DNA of 22,171 bases from a virus, in IMG/VR virus record IMGVR_UViG_3300037010_001635, positions 1 through 22,171 of that record; one strand, given 5' to 3'. Positions 6,564-13,210 of this stretch are shown here, one piece after another (positions within the stretch are counted from its first letter, which is position 1; every line of letters begins with the position of its first letter). Position numbers and translations under genes: made by a program. The notes beneath the pieces are model-generated. The model did not search any database, was not told the origin of the DNA, and saw nothing but the letters and a program-made list of their open reading frames with translations.

Positions 6564-6800
6564 TTAAATAAAATGTTCAGGATATTTTTCTTTAATTTCT
6601 TCTTGGCTGTCAAATCCTTCCTTGATTAGTGTGTATTGTTCTACAAAGTGTGTATTATCAGTGATTAGTTGTTCATTACCATTTTCGGTATAAGTCCATG
6701 TCAGTGTTGCGTTGCTATTAACACTGACAACAAGTATTACATTTTTTATGCCTTGAAGCCATCCATCCATTAAATAATACTTGCCTTTTTCAAAATTCAA
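6564..6800 (-). CDS. Small tagged protein, TTG start
   Basis: 78 aa. The body looks beta-rich (KGKYYLMDGW, NVILVVSVNSNATLTWTYTENG), followed by a short helix SQEEIKEK and the tag KYPEHFI. The likely start is TTG at 6800, which overlaps the upstream stop as TTGA, analogous to the ATGA overlaps elsewhere. The alternative ATG at residue 11 has only a distant ribosome binding site. It is the last gene of the unit starting at 8125. Function unknown. Confidence 0.65.
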   Translation of the reverse strand: MNFEKGKYYLMDGWLQGIKNVILVVSVNSNATLTWTYTENGNEQLITDNTHFVEQYTLIKEGFDSQEEIKEKYPEHFI

Positions 6801-7057
6801 GATTCATCACTAACTTTCCCTTCTATTTGTCCAATTAAATTTTTAATATCATTCTTTAAATTTTGGACAACATCTTTTAGATTAGAAATTTCAGAATTCT
6901 GTTTTCCTATAATATCAATTGAAGTAATAATATATCCGCCCATTCCTTGAGCTAATGTTTTAGCATCTTCTGAAACATCTTCACTATTTATGATAGTTTC
7001 TAATTTTCCTAACGCGCCATTGAGTACTTCTATTATAATTGATGTATTATTTATCAT
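6797..7057 (-). CDS. Small helical protein, unknown
   Basis: 86 aa. Residues 40-80 have a heptad-like pattern (ITSIDIIGKQNSEISNLKDVVQNLKNDIKNLIGQI), suggesting a coiled coil. It starts with ATG at 7057, preceded by GGAAGGA, and overlaps the stop of the upstream membrane protein by 11 bases. It lacks both C-terminal tags (ends GKVSDES). It could be a spanin-like or assembly accessory given its membrane-protein neighbours, but nothing proves that. Confidence 0.65.
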   Translation of the reverse strand: MINNTSIIIEVLNGALGKLETIINSEDVSEDAKTLAQGMGGYIITSIDIIGKQNSEISNLKDVVQNLKNDIKNLIGQIEGKVSDES

Positions 7058-7244
7058 TTTTTCTACATTCCTTCCAAATTAATTCTCCTGTAATAGGAGA
7101 ATAAGAAGCCAATCCTTCTTGGACTAGCTGTTCATTAACTGCTCTAACATGATGTGGAAATAACATTGTGAAACCCACCATCAATAATGCTCCTGTTATT
7201 AAACTTATAAGTATACAATTAGTATTTAATTCTTCATTTGCCAT
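7047..7244 (-). CDS. Small single-pass membrane protein
   Basis: 65 aa with one membrane segment at about 9-29 (CILISLITGALLMVGFTMLF) and a hydrophilic C-terminal part (HHVRAVNEQLVQEGLASYSP...). A good AAAGGA site precedes the ATG. It overlaps both neighbours by 11 bases. Unknown role; it may be a lysis-timing or host-membrane factor. Confidence 0.65.
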   Translation of the reverse strand: MANEELNTNCILISLITGALLMVGFTMLFPHHVRAVNEQLVQEGLASYSPITGELIWKECRKNDK

Positions 7245-7476
7245 TATTTTCCTTTAACTGGTTTGTTGTACTATTCCAATCATTGAATCTAAGTTTATAA
7301 GCATCTGGAAATCTATCAAATGCCATTTGTTTTAATGTCATATTTTGTTCAACACAATTTAGAGTATATCTTGAAAAATCTTTTTCTGAAGCAATTAATA
7401 CTGTTATAGCTCCTACAATAAAACCTATTACTGTGCCTATCCAAAGTACATCTATAAATGGTAATTCATTTCTCAT
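7234..7476 (-). CDS. Small single-pass membrane protein
   Basis: 80 aa from the chosen start. The reading frame can be extended to TTG at 7503, but the ATG at 7476 overlaps the upstream stop as ATGA and follows a GGGAAG site, so it is preferred (MRNELPFIDV). One membrane segment at about residues 8-30 (VLWIGTVIGFIVGAITVLIAS), followed by a hydrophilic domain with one Cys. Neighbour of a second small membrane protein. Function unknown. Confidence 0.65.
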   Translation of the reverse strand: MRNELPFIDVLWIGTVIGFIVGAITVLIASEKDFSRYTLNCVEQNMTLKQMAFDRFPDAYKLRFNDWNSTTNQLKENNGK

Positions 7477-7823
7477 TTTTCTTCCCATCCGTGAATTGGA
7501 CAATTTTGAACTTGAACATATCTGCCATAAGGATAGTTATCATCATTGTCCATTTTTGGGCAAGTACATGCTGGGAAATTCCAAAACTTAATGTAGTTGT
7601 CGTCTTGTGGAAAATTCCAAAGTTTTTGAAGAAGTTTTTCATTTTCAAACCATTCTTTATATGCATGTTTTTGATACTCTGCTTCTAAAGTTGTAAATTT
7701 TTGCTCTTTAAGATTTATACTATGATCTTCAAGCAAATCTCGAAGAATATGAAGCTTGTCTATAACTTCTCTGTTAAGTTCTGAAACACCTTGTCTATCT
7801 GCTAATGCTGGGTTATGTGCCAT
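7473..7823 (-). CDS. Unknown 116-aa protein with a Cys-x-Cys and Cys-Pro motif
   Basis: The N-terminal half is helical (VSELNREVIDKLHILRDLLEDHSINLKEQKF). The C-terminal part holds FPACTCPKM and VQNCPIHGW, so C-x-C-P...C-P-x-H could bind a metal ion (about residues 83-112). An AAAGGACAG site precedes the ATG. Part of the unit from 8125; overlaps the next gene as ATGA. No family recognised. Confidence 0.65.
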   Translation of the reverse strand: MAHNPALADRQGVSELNREVIDKLHILRDLLEDHSINLKEQKFTTLEAEYQKHAYKEWFENEKLLQKLWNFPQDDNYIKFWNFPACTCPKMDNDDNYPYGRYVQVQNCPIHGWEEK

Positions 7824-7846
7824 TTTCTGTCCTTTAAATTAAAATT

Positions 7847-8125
7847 TTATTCAATATCTTTGTATTTTTTCTTTAGTAGAAGATATTTTGCGTATTCATC
7901 ATCATATTTTAAAAAATATTTTTGCCAAATCTTTGGTACAGAAATAAGTGGATTGTCATCCACGAGTCTATTCCCATCAATCCAATTAAAGGCACAATAA
8001 ACTCCCAACATAAATGAGTTAAACTTCTCAGTAAGGTTTTCTGTTTCTTCTCTTGTCATTAAACCATTCTCATCTTCAATGATTTTTGCCATTTCTTTAT
8101 GAAAGAACTTATATTCTTGTTGCAT
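7847..8125 (-). CDS. Unknown 92-aa protein, first gene of its unit
   Basis: The open frame extends to an ATG at 8155, but that codon overlaps the TATAAT of the promoter (8154-8159). The ATG at 8125 has a proper AAAAGGA site, so the protein starts MQQEYKFFHKEM. It is helical and acidic in the first half, with a hydrophobic patch FMLGVYCAFNWIDGN near the middle and a lysine-rich end. No tag. It opens a run of six small genes reaching 6564. Function unknown. Confidence 0.65.
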   Translation of the reverse strand: MQQEYKFFHKEMAKIIEDENGLMTREETENLTEKFNSFMLGVYCAFNWIDGNRLVDDNPLISVPKIWQKYFLKYDDEYAKYLLLKKKYKDIE

Positions 8126-8153
8126 TTTATGTCCTTTTTGTTTTCTTATATGC

Positions 8154-8188
8154 ATTATACTATAAACTATATTAAAAGGATATTAAAG
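8154..8188 (-). promoter_or_regulatory. Early/middle-type promoter with 17-bp box (copy B)
   Basis: CTTTAATATCCTTTTAA (8188-8172) is followed by 12 bases and TATAAT (8159-8154) on the minus strand. It is identical in box and spacing to the copies at 1588-1622 and 20206-20240 and drives the small-gene run from 8125 to 6564. Confidence 0.7.
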
Positions 8189-8222
8189 AATTAAATTAAT
8201 ATTTTATTTGTTTGTTTGTTTG

Positions 8223-8496
8223 TTTTACTCTACACACCAGCCAACAGGAATCCTAAAGCGTCTGACACTAGAACCTTTTGTTGTTGGATTTGAACGAACT
8301 TTATGAATCTTAAAAGTTAAATAAAAAAATTTGAACTCTGAATTTTAAGCTCTAAACTTTAAGCTCTAAACTTTACAGTTGTACGCTTTGGGTTGCGTAA
8401 TAATTCGAATTAAAAAAATTCATAATTTAATTTATTAGTGTATTCAGCAAACTAATACCCGACAACATTTAAGAATATTCGGTGTATAGAGTAAAA
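8223..8496. ncRNA. Candidate structured RNA closed by a 16-bp stem
   Basis: TTTTACTCTACACACC (8223-8238) pairs with GGTGTATAGAGTAAAA (8481-8496): 16 positions with one change, a G-U pair if the minus strand is the RNA and a C-A mismatch if the plus strand is. Inside are CCAACA/TGTTGG (8241-8246/8282-8287), TACGC/GCGTA (8382-8386/8395-8399), GAATT/AATTC (8407-8411/8417-8421) and TATTAGT/ACTAATA (8433-8439/8451-8457). A hairpin with a T-run on the plus strand follows at 8512-8542. Strand and function are unknown. A tRNA, tmRNA or group I intron was not recognised. Confidence 0.3.
8330..8371. repeat. Three tandem 14-bp units
   Basis: TTTGAACTCTGAAT, then two exact copies of TTTAAGCTCTAAAC (8344-8357 and 8358-8371), inside the gene-free region. 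The first unit is diverged. Confidence 0.75.
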
Positions 8497-8511
8497 TAAA
8501 CAACAAAATAT

Positions 8512-8542
8512 ATTCCAGCTGTTATACTGGAATTTTTATTTT
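8512..8542. terminator. Bidirectional hairpin terminator at the end of the 241-aa gene
   Basis: ATTCCAG (8512-8518) pairs with CTGGAAT (8527-8533) across an 8-base loop. On the plus strand a T-run (TTTTATTTT) follows; on the minus strand ATATTTTGTT follows. The stem covers the last codons and stop of the minus-strand gene. The better T-run is on the plus strand, which would suit a plus-strand transcript of the gene-free region. Confidence 0.6.
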
Positions 8543-9247
8543 GACTTGAGCATTTGCTTCAGAAAGTGCAAAATCTACTTCTGATTCAAAGTCTTCAATC
8601 ATTAATTCATAGAGTTCTAAGTTTTTGATTAGAGTTTCTTCATCAACAACTTGAGACAAATTTGCTTTATTAAATGGACCAGCAATAGCTTCATAGTCAT
8701 TTGCATCTGCTCGTTTATCTTTCCCGAAGTTTTGTTCAAGAAGATTAGCAAGTTTGTTTCCTGCTTCTTCATTAGCACGGTTTACAATGCCTTTAATATT
8801 TCGATAATCTCTTTGAGCTTTATCAAGAGCCATTTTCTGTGCATCTATTCCTTCTTTCATAGCAAGTGCAGCTGCAATAGTTAAACGATATTGTCCAACT
8901 TCAATTAATACTTGAGCATTTGCTAAAGAAATGGCATTCTTAATCTGTGCTCTATTCTCAATAAGTTTTTGTAAACCTTGAACATGAGAAAGAAAATCAA
9001 CAGCATTTGCTGGCTCTTGTTTACCAGTTTCTCCTTTTTGAAACTTAACAAGTGAACTAACTTCTGCAGTTTTAAGAATACGTTTAGTAAGTAACTTGAC
9101 TTCATTAAGAGCACGAGCAATTGTAATCTCTTTCATTTCTGGCCCTACTGGTTGATCAGTTTGAGCTTCTGTCTCAGGCTCAGATGGAATTGCTTCATCA
9201 TCTGGTACTACCGTTGGTTGAATTTCCAAATGTTCTTCTGGTGTCAT
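8522..9247 (-). CDS. Helical 241-aa protein, unknown
   Basis: Residues 1-38 are acidic, Pro/Glu-rich and probably disordered. From 39 onwards the protein is helical: ITIARALNEVKLLTKRILKTAEV, a QGLQKLIENRAQIKNAISLANAQVLIEVGQYRLTIAAALAMKEG block (about 90-135), a charged helix to 170, and a C-terminal helix ending in KIKIPV. The start ITIARALNEVKLLTKRI resembles short phage proteins of the DUF6847/DIP1984-like helical type, but this is a weak memory-based match. It has its own promoter (9276-9297), an AAAGGA site and a terminator, so it is transcribed as a single gene. No tag. Confidence 0.75.
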   Translation of the reverse strand: MTPEEHLEIQPTVVPDDEAIPSEPETEAQTDQPVGPEMKEITIARALNEVKLLTKRILKTAEVSSLVKFQKGETGKQEPANAVDFLSHVQGLQKLIENRAQIKNAISLANAQVLIEVGQYRLTIAAALAMKEGIDAQKMALDKAQRDYRNIKGIVNRANEEAGNKLANLLEQNFGKDKRADANDYEAIAGPFNKANLSQVVDEETLIKNLELYELMIEDFESEVDFALSEANAQVKIKIPV

Positions 9248-9275
9248 AAATGTCCTTTAATTTTTTATATGTAGT

Positions 9276-9297
9276 ATTATACTATACAGTTACTTAA
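9276..9297 (-). promoter_or_regulatory. TTAA-N12-TATAAT promoter of the 241-aa gene
   Basis: On the minus strand TTAA (9297-9294), 12 bases, TATAAT (9281-9276), 29 bases before the ATG at 9247. Confidence 0.6.
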
Positions 9298-9306
9298 ATA
9301 AATTGC

Positions 9307-9570
9307 CTAAATAAATTTCTCTGGATAGTATTCTCTTAGTGCAATTAAAATTTCCTCTTTTGATACTTTTACTTTTAAATATGGTTCAAAATTAATTTCT
9401 GAAGTAAAAGTTGGTCCTGACGAACAAGTAATAATTTGACTAACCTTTGCTGAGGCTGGAATACTAACATCAGCTAAACTAAATGATATTCCAGTATCTA
9501 TTCCACCAATGGTTGCACTTTTTGGTTCAATAAAGTCAGGTATAGTATAAATTTGTGAACCAACTTTCAT
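9307..9570 (-). CDS. Small tagged beta-rich protein
   Basis: 87 aa. It starts MKVGSQIYTI, like the KVGDIIYI start of the protein at 673. The middle alternates small and hydrophobic residues (ISFSLADVSIPASAKVSQIITCSSG), suggesting a beta sandwich or barrel. Then comes a helix KEEILIALRE and the tag YYPEKFI. A GGAGATGG site precedes the ATG. It is downstream of dUTPase in the same unit. Function unknown. Confidence 0.7.
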   Translation of the reverse strand: MKVGSQIYTIPDFIEPKSATIGGIDTGISFSLADVSIPASAKVSQIITCSSGPTFTSEINFEPYLKVKVSKEEILIALREYYPEKFI

Positions 9571-9579
9571 TCCATCTCC

Positions 9580-9621
9580 TTACAGTGTTCTAAATATTTT
9601 ACGATTAATTGAAATTAACAT
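9580..9621 (-). CDS. Possible 13-codon mini-gene (MLISINRKIFRTL)
   Basis: Between the dUTPase stop and the tagged gene at 9570 an AAGGA site stands 5 bases before an ATG at 9621. The frame runs 13 codons to TAA at 9582-9580. Its stop forms part of the TAAGGAG site of the next gene, so it may couple translation of that gene rather than make a useful peptide. Confidence 0.3.
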   Translation of the reverse strand: MLISINRKIFRTL

Positions 9622-9629
9622 TCTATTCC

Positions 9630-10259
9630 TTAAATATCGAGCTTGCGATTATCTTCATTACCATCTTCATCGTGTTTTGAATAATTGCCATCTCTATACC
9701 CACCATCTACACGTGTATGATTTAGATTATTCTTAAGAAAGTATCCACTCTCAAGGTCTGCCCAGGTCATCTCTGATTGAGCCATCAAAGTTTCTAAAAG
9801 TCCCATACCCGTATAAATTGCTGACTTAATATCTTTTTCAATTGTAAAAATAATATACGAAGCAAAATATTTAAAAATATTCTCAAGAGGAATAAGTCCT
9901 ATATTTAATGTATAATATGTTTTTGAAATATTAACAATTTCTTCTTTATCTGCCATAAGCATCCAAGAACTCAACATAAAATGTAGAATATCTATAATTT
10001 CTATTTTTTTATTTTGAACGTCATCTTCAAGATTTCGTTTCCACCATTTCCAACCTGGAGTTTCATTGGTCATTATACCACCTGAGCGAGGAGCAGATTC
10101 GAACCACTCTGCAAGTTCTGTTAGGACAGCTGAAAGCTTTTGTTCTTGTGAAATACTCTCTCTCCAATTTGGAACGTACTTGTTATTGAGCTCTTCTTGA
10201 GCATCTAAAAGCGACTTTAAATCACTGAATGTTGTTTGTGTGTTTTGGTTATTTTGCAT
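9630..10259 (-). CDS. Dimeric dUTPase / MazG-like all-alpha NTP pyrophosphohydrolase
   Basis: 209 aa. It should hydrolyse dUTP to dUMP and pyrophosphate, keeping uracil out of DNA and supplying dUMP for dTMP synthesis. The metal-binding pairs of the family are visible: TELAEWFES with Glu48 and Glu51, and KIEIIDILHF with Glu87 and Asp90. The intervening GWKWWKR (69-75) matches the substrate-site region, and NWRESI (31-36) the N-terminal motif. This all-alpha type is also the chromosomal dUTPase of Campylobacter. The AAGGA site and the promoter at 10283 support the start. dCTP could be an additional substrate. Confidence 0.82.
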   Translation of the reverse strand: MQNNQNTQTTFSDLKSLLDAQEELNNKYVPNWRESISQEQKLSAVLTELAEWFESAPRSGGIMTNETPGWKWWKRNLEDDVQNKKIEIIDILHFMLSSWMLMADKEEIVNISKTYYTLNIGLIPLENIFKYFASYIIFTIEKDIKSAIYTGMGLLETLMAQSEMTWADLESGYFLKNNLNHTRVDGGYRDGNYSKHDEDGNEDNRKLDI

Positions 10260-10282
10260 TATATTCCTTATTTTGATGTTTT

Positions 10283-10304
10283 ATTATATAGTAAAAGTAA
10301 TTAA
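10283..10304 (-). promoter_or_regulatory. TTAA-N12-TATAAT promoter of dUTPase
   Basis: On the minus strand TTAA (10304-10301) overlaps the stop codon of the upstream gene, followed by 12 bases and TATAAT (10288-10283), 24 bases before the dUTPase ATG. Confidence 0.6.
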
Positions 10305-10885
10305 CTTTTTTTAAGGTGTTTCATTTTTAGATATTTTTTATTGGTCTTTTTTAAGGAGTTTAACCAAATAAAATTGTCTTTATTAATACAATTTTGTAAA
10401 AGTTTTGGGTCTTTTGTTAAATATACTAATTTGGAACAATCTTTAAATTTACCAATAGTCAAAGAAAACGTTGACTTTTCTCCCTTAGTTTCCAAAGCAT
10501 GTAAATAGTCTTTAGCAATATCTTTAAAATCGTGACAAATTATAGCTACTAAAGTGGCTTGGTCATAATATCCATGAATAACCAACTCATTATTATTAAT
10601 CATTCGGGCAAATGTATTATAACTAATATTAGAAAATTTTACTGATAATGACTTTATTTGACTTTTACATGATCCTAGCGACATTGTTTTAATCTCAATA
10701 TGTCTTCCGCAATGACTTGTTGCGTCCCTATCATGCAAACCGCCATAAGGTATTAAATCTAAATGATCAATAATATTAGATTCTTTCATTATTCCCGATT
10801 TAATAAAATTTTCATTAAATAACTCTTCATCATTTAAACCTTTTAATTTTTCCATGTAATAAGCTGCAGGTAATTTCTTTGCCAT
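10301..10885 (-). CDS. Unknown protein with a PD-(D/E)XK-like motif, possible nuclease
   Basis: 194 aa, basic C-terminus (KKTNKKYLKMKHLKKS). Residues 48-67 read GGLHDRDATSHCGRHIEIKT: Asp52/Asp54 followed by Glu64-x-Lys66 fits the D...(E)xK core of restriction-like nucleases, and a preceding helix (LNDEELFNENFIKS) is in the right place. No close family was recognised, so the nuclease call is inference from one motif. It has its own promoter (10918-10938) and an AAAAGG site, so it may have been acquired as a single mobile gene. No C-terminal tag. Confidence 0.55.
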   Translation of the reverse strand: MAKKLPAAYYMEKLKGLNDEELFNENFIKSGIMKESNIIDHLDLIPYGGLHDRDATSHCGRHIEIKTMSLGSCKSQIKSLSVKFSNISYNTFARMINNNELVIHGYYDQATLVAIICHDFKDIAKDYLHALETKGEKSTFSLTIGKFKDCSKLVYLTKDPKLLQNCINKDNFIWLNSLKKTNKKYLKMKHLKKS

Positions 10886-10917
10886 TTTATAACCTTTTGT
10901 ACTTTTAAGATACTATA

Positions 10918-10938
10918 ATTATAACCAAGTAACCTTAA
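10918..10938 (-). promoter_or_regulatory. TTAA-N11-TATAAT promoter (GGTTATAAT type)
   Basis: On the minus strand CTTTAA is followed by GGTTACTTGGT and TATAAT (10923-10918). The TTGGTTATAAT core is shared with the ligase promoter at 12576-12596, and the spacing is 11 in both, unlike the others. Confidence 0.55.
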
Positions 10939-10953
10939 AGTCAAATAAATAAA

Positions 10954-11187
10954 TTAGATTAGTTTTTCTGGATAAGATTCTTTAAGCATTTCAATAAGTT
11001 CTTCTCTTGTGATATTAAAGTTTTTTTCCAAATAATCATCAAAAACTAACTTAGAATGCTCCTTTAAATTTGTACGAGGTTTATAAGAAGTTAAAGTTTC
11101 TGCAATTTTTCCATTATTACGATAATCATACTTCTCCAGAAATTCTTCCATCATTACTTTGCCAATATTATTAATTGGTGATATCAT
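10954..11187 (-). CDS. Small tagged protein following DNA ligase
   Basis: 77 aa, charged and mostly helical. The C-terminal part, NITREELIEMLKESYPEKLI, is a clear example of the extended tag: helix, then YPE, then a hydrophobic end. It overlaps the ligase stop as ATGA (11184-11187), so it is co-translated with ligase. It may act on DNA or with ligase, but only the position suggests it. Confidence 0.72.
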   Translation of the reverse strand: MISPINNIGKVMMEEFLEKYDYRNNGKIAETLTSYKPRTNLKEHSKLVFDDYLEKNFNITREELIEMLKESYPEKLI

Positions 11188-12527
11188 TTTAGTTCCATTG
11201 CCATTTCTCTAAGTTTAAAAGCAGTTTCAAGTGTATCAGTTGTATCTTTATCATCTCGGAGTTCAATAAATCTTGGATGTGATAAAGCATAAAAATCATT
11301 ACCTTGAGCTTTAGTTAAGTCATTGAATTGGACTGTCAGAATCCGTCCTATTAGCTCAGGACGTCTTGAATTGAAATCTTCTAGCTGAGCATCTGTAAAC
11401 CCAGAACAACGCCCTCTGATGGTTCCCTCATCATTTGAAAACTCGATCGAACCAAATGTTTTCTCTCTTTTAGTTCCTTTATTGCCTTCTAAAAATCCAG
11501 TAATTCGCATCTCAACATCAATTTGAAGTTTTAATTTTAACTGAGTTTTACTTGTCCCATCTTTAAAAAGATTTGAAAAATCTTTAAGAATTGCTCCTTC
11601 ATATCCTTCATTCATCCATTTAGATGTTTGTTCAAGTGCTTCTTTAAGAGTATCTACAAGTAAATAAGGAACAACTTCAACATCTTTACTTATTCCGAAT
11701 TCTGGTTTATTTAAGATAGATTGAAGTTGTTCGAATCTCTCTTTATAAGTTGTTATATTTTTCCCTTTAGAATTAATGTACTCTTCTGGTGTAATATAAT
11801 CCCAACAAATCATATAAATTCTGTCATGTGGAGGTAATGATGAATTAATCATACCATTAGAAAGAGCTCGGTCTGTCTCTCCTCTGACTAACAATTCTCC
11901 AATATATACACCGTCTTTTAACATTGTAAATGTTTTGGCTAGTTCTGGAAATTCCTGTTCTTCACCAGAACGAGAGATGAATGTTGCTTTACCGCCATCT
12001 ACAATTACAGAACAAAATCTACCATCGCACTTTAATTGAACCATAGCAGGGAACTTGATATTTTTAGAAGTCTTTGCAGAATATACATCACATCGCATAT
12101 ATGCTGGTTTAACTATTAATCCAGGAAAAACTTTATTGATCAATGTACGACCAAGATTAATTTTAAGGTCTCTTCCAAGTATCTTTTCAATAATAATAGC
12201 ATTTTCGGTACTAAGACTATTGAGAACTTCTTCAAGTCTTGCTTTAGCTGCATTACCAGTTACTTTACGAGTACAAAATTCTGTTTCAAGAATATCAAGG
12301 GCTTGTACAAGACCAATTGGACGACCAGACTCTGGTGTGTAAGTAATGTTCTTCATAGTAATTCCATATGTGTATGAAACTCTGTCATACGCCATCTTAA
12401 GAACTCTCTCAAGTAGCTTATTGCCTGAATTTCTTTTAAGAATTTCTAATTTGTAATTTGAACCATTTTCAAGATTTAATAAATCAAGTATCTCTGAAAT
12501 AGTAATAATACGTGTGCCTTCATCCAT
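11184..12527 (-). CDS. 30: ATP-dependent DNA ligase (T4 gp30-like)
   Basis: 447 aa (T4 ligase is 487). It seals nicks by ATP-dependent adenylation of its active-site lysine. Motif I is KCDGRF with Lys166 as nucleophile. SRSG at 185-188 and the GELLV Glu at 211 follow. Motif IV is EGYEGAILK (307-315), and motif V is the KLKL around 331-334. The C-terminal OB-fold part contains GSIEFSNDEGTIRGRCSGF. The N-terminal about 130 residues are a DNA-binding domain typical of T4-like ligases. All catalytic motifs are intact. An AAAGGA site and the promoter at 12576-12596 precede it; the tagged gene at 10954 overlaps its end. Confidence 0.93.
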   Translation of the reverse strand: MDEGTRIITISEILDLLNLENGSNYKLEILKRNSGNKLLERVLKMAYDRVSYTYGITMKNITYTPESGRPIGLVQALDILETEFCTRKVTGNAAKARLEEVLNSLSTENAIIIEKILGRDLKINLGRTLINKVFPGLIVKPAYMRCDVYSAKTSKNIKFPAMVQLKCDGRFCSVIVDGGKATFISRSGEEQEFPELAKTFTMLKDGVYIGELLVRGETDRALSNGMINSSLPPHDRIYMICWDYITPEEYINSKGKNITTYKERFEQLQSILNKPEFGISKDVEVVPYLLVDTLKEALEQTSKWMNEGYEGAILKDFSNLFKDGTSKTQLKLKLQIDVEMRITGFLEGNKGTKREKTFGSIEFSNDEGTIRGRCSGFTDAQLEDFNSRRPELIGRILTVQFNDLTKAQGNDFYALSHPRFIELRDDKDTTDTLETAFKLREMAMELK

Positions 12528-12575
12528 TGTTAGTCCTTTAAACTTGTATTTAAACTTATGTATTTAAACTGTAAT

Positions 12576-12596
12576 ATTATAACCAAATAAACTTAA
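12576..12596 (-). promoter_or_regulatory. TTAA-N11-TATAAT promoter of DNA ligase
   Basis: On the minus strand TTTTAA, then GTTTATTTGGT, then TATAAT (12581-12576). TTTTAAGTTTATT matches the TTTAAGT upstream signal reported for Campylobacter sigma-70 promoters. It is closely similar to the promoter at 10918-10938. Confidence 0.6.
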
Positions 12597-12612
12597 AACT
12601 AAATAAATTATT

Positions 12613-12924
12613 TCATATAAAATACTCAGGAAATTGTTCTTTAATAAGTTCAAGGGTAGAACAATTAGATATCCATTCAATAGAATCTTCAATAATTCTC
12701 CACTCTTTTGCCTCTTTGCCTATTTGTTTTGAATATGCATAAGTATTAGAAACTTCTTTTGAGAACTTTGTATTTGGGTTGTTTCTTGGATCAAATAAAT
12801 AAAACTCTGTCAAAATATCATTTTTCAAAGATGCAAAGTACCAACGATTATCATCAAAGCCATTTATATCAGCAAATTGAACTTCTACATTGTATTTTAA
12901 ATATTTAACTTTATCTTCTTTCAT
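12613..12924 (-). CDS. Small tagged protein, paralogue of the next gene upstream
   Basis: 103 aa. It starts MKEDKVKYLKY and ends SIEWISNCSTLELIKEQFPEYFI, nearly identical at both ends to the 94-aa neighbour at 12921, while the middle differs (an inserted INGFDDNRWYFASL region and PNTKFSKEVSN). This is a tandem duplication with a diverged core. The start overlaps the neighbour's stop as ATGA. The core looks beta-rich; function unknown. Confidence 0.75.
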   Translation of the reverse strand: MKEDKVKYLKYNVEVQFADINGFDDNRWYFASLKNDILTEFYLFDPRNNPNTKFSKEVSNTYAYSKQIGKEAKEWRIIEDSIEWISNCSTLELIKEQFPEYFI

Positions 12925-13205
12925 ATAAAATACTCAGGAAATTGTTCTTTAATAAGTTCAAGGGTAGAACAATCAGATATCCATTCAATAGATTCTTCTA
13001 AAAATCTCCACACTTTTGCTTCTTTACCTATATGTTCTGAATATTTTGTAGAATAATCATAAGCTTTAAGACTTTTTAAAACATTGTTACGTTCATCAAA
13101 TATAAAAAAATCAATTAAAATATCATTTTCCAAAGTTGCAAAATAAATATAATTTAATTTGTCTGCTACTCTGTATTTTAAATATTTCAATTTATCTTCT
13201 TTCAT
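12921..13205 (-). CDS. Small tagged protein, paralogue of the gene at 12613
   Basis: 94 aa. The pattern KYRVADKLNYIYFATLENDILIDFFIFDERN is followed by a conserved IGKEAKVWRFLEESIEWISDCSTLELIKEQFPEYFI block shared with its copy. It has only a weak ribosome binding site (GGTTAATAAGT) made from the end of the membrane-protein gene at 13211, suggesting coupling. Both copies keep the terminal tag unchanged. Function unknown. Confidence 0.75.
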   Translation of the reverse strand: MKEDKLKYLKYRVADKLNYIYFATLENDILIDFFIFDERNNVLKSLKAYDYSTKYSEHIGKEAKVWRFLEESIEWISDCSTLELIKEQFPEYFI

Positions 13206-13210
13206 ACTTA

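Larger units (their letters stand above)
8189..8521. other. 333-bp region without a gene
   Basis: No convincing reading frame on either strand. It holds a GTTT tetranucleotide run (about 8207-8226), the arms of a long-range 16-bp stem, three 14-bp tandem units and several hairpins (separate entries). It lies upstream of copy B of the boxed promoter and downstream of the 241-aa gene. Confidence 0.6.

Noticed and set aside
7477-7503. Upstream TTG start for the membrane protein at 7234
   Set aside because: The ATG at 7476 has an ATGA overlap with the upstream stop and a GGGAAG site, which suits the pattern of neighbouring genes.
8126-8155. Upstream extension of the 92-aa gene to the ATG at 8155
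   Set aside because: That ATG overlaps the -10 element of the boxed promoter and cannot be on the transcript; the ATG at 8125 has a good ribosome site.
8270-8345. Possible tRNA on the minus strand: a GTTCG-TTCAAAT-CCAAC T-arm-like piece
   Set aside because: The T-arm has a C-C mismatch, the anticodon loop would be 10-12 bases, and no acceptor stem or D-arm can be formed. At most it is a decayed remnant.
8330-8375. GTTTAGAGC units on the minus strand, resembling the start of some type II CRISPR repeats (GTTTTAGAGC)
   Set aside because: Units are only 14 bp and adjacent without spacers, so this is not a CRISPR array; no cas genes are present.
12055-12342. Plus-strand open frame inside the ligase gene
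   Set aside because: Shadow frame; ligase motifs on the other strand are intact and the frame has no ribosome site or promoter.
150-13205. The YPE tag as a mere repeated DNA element at gene ends
   Set aside because: Synonymous codon differences, all three Ile codons and all three stop codons occur, so conservation is at the protein level.
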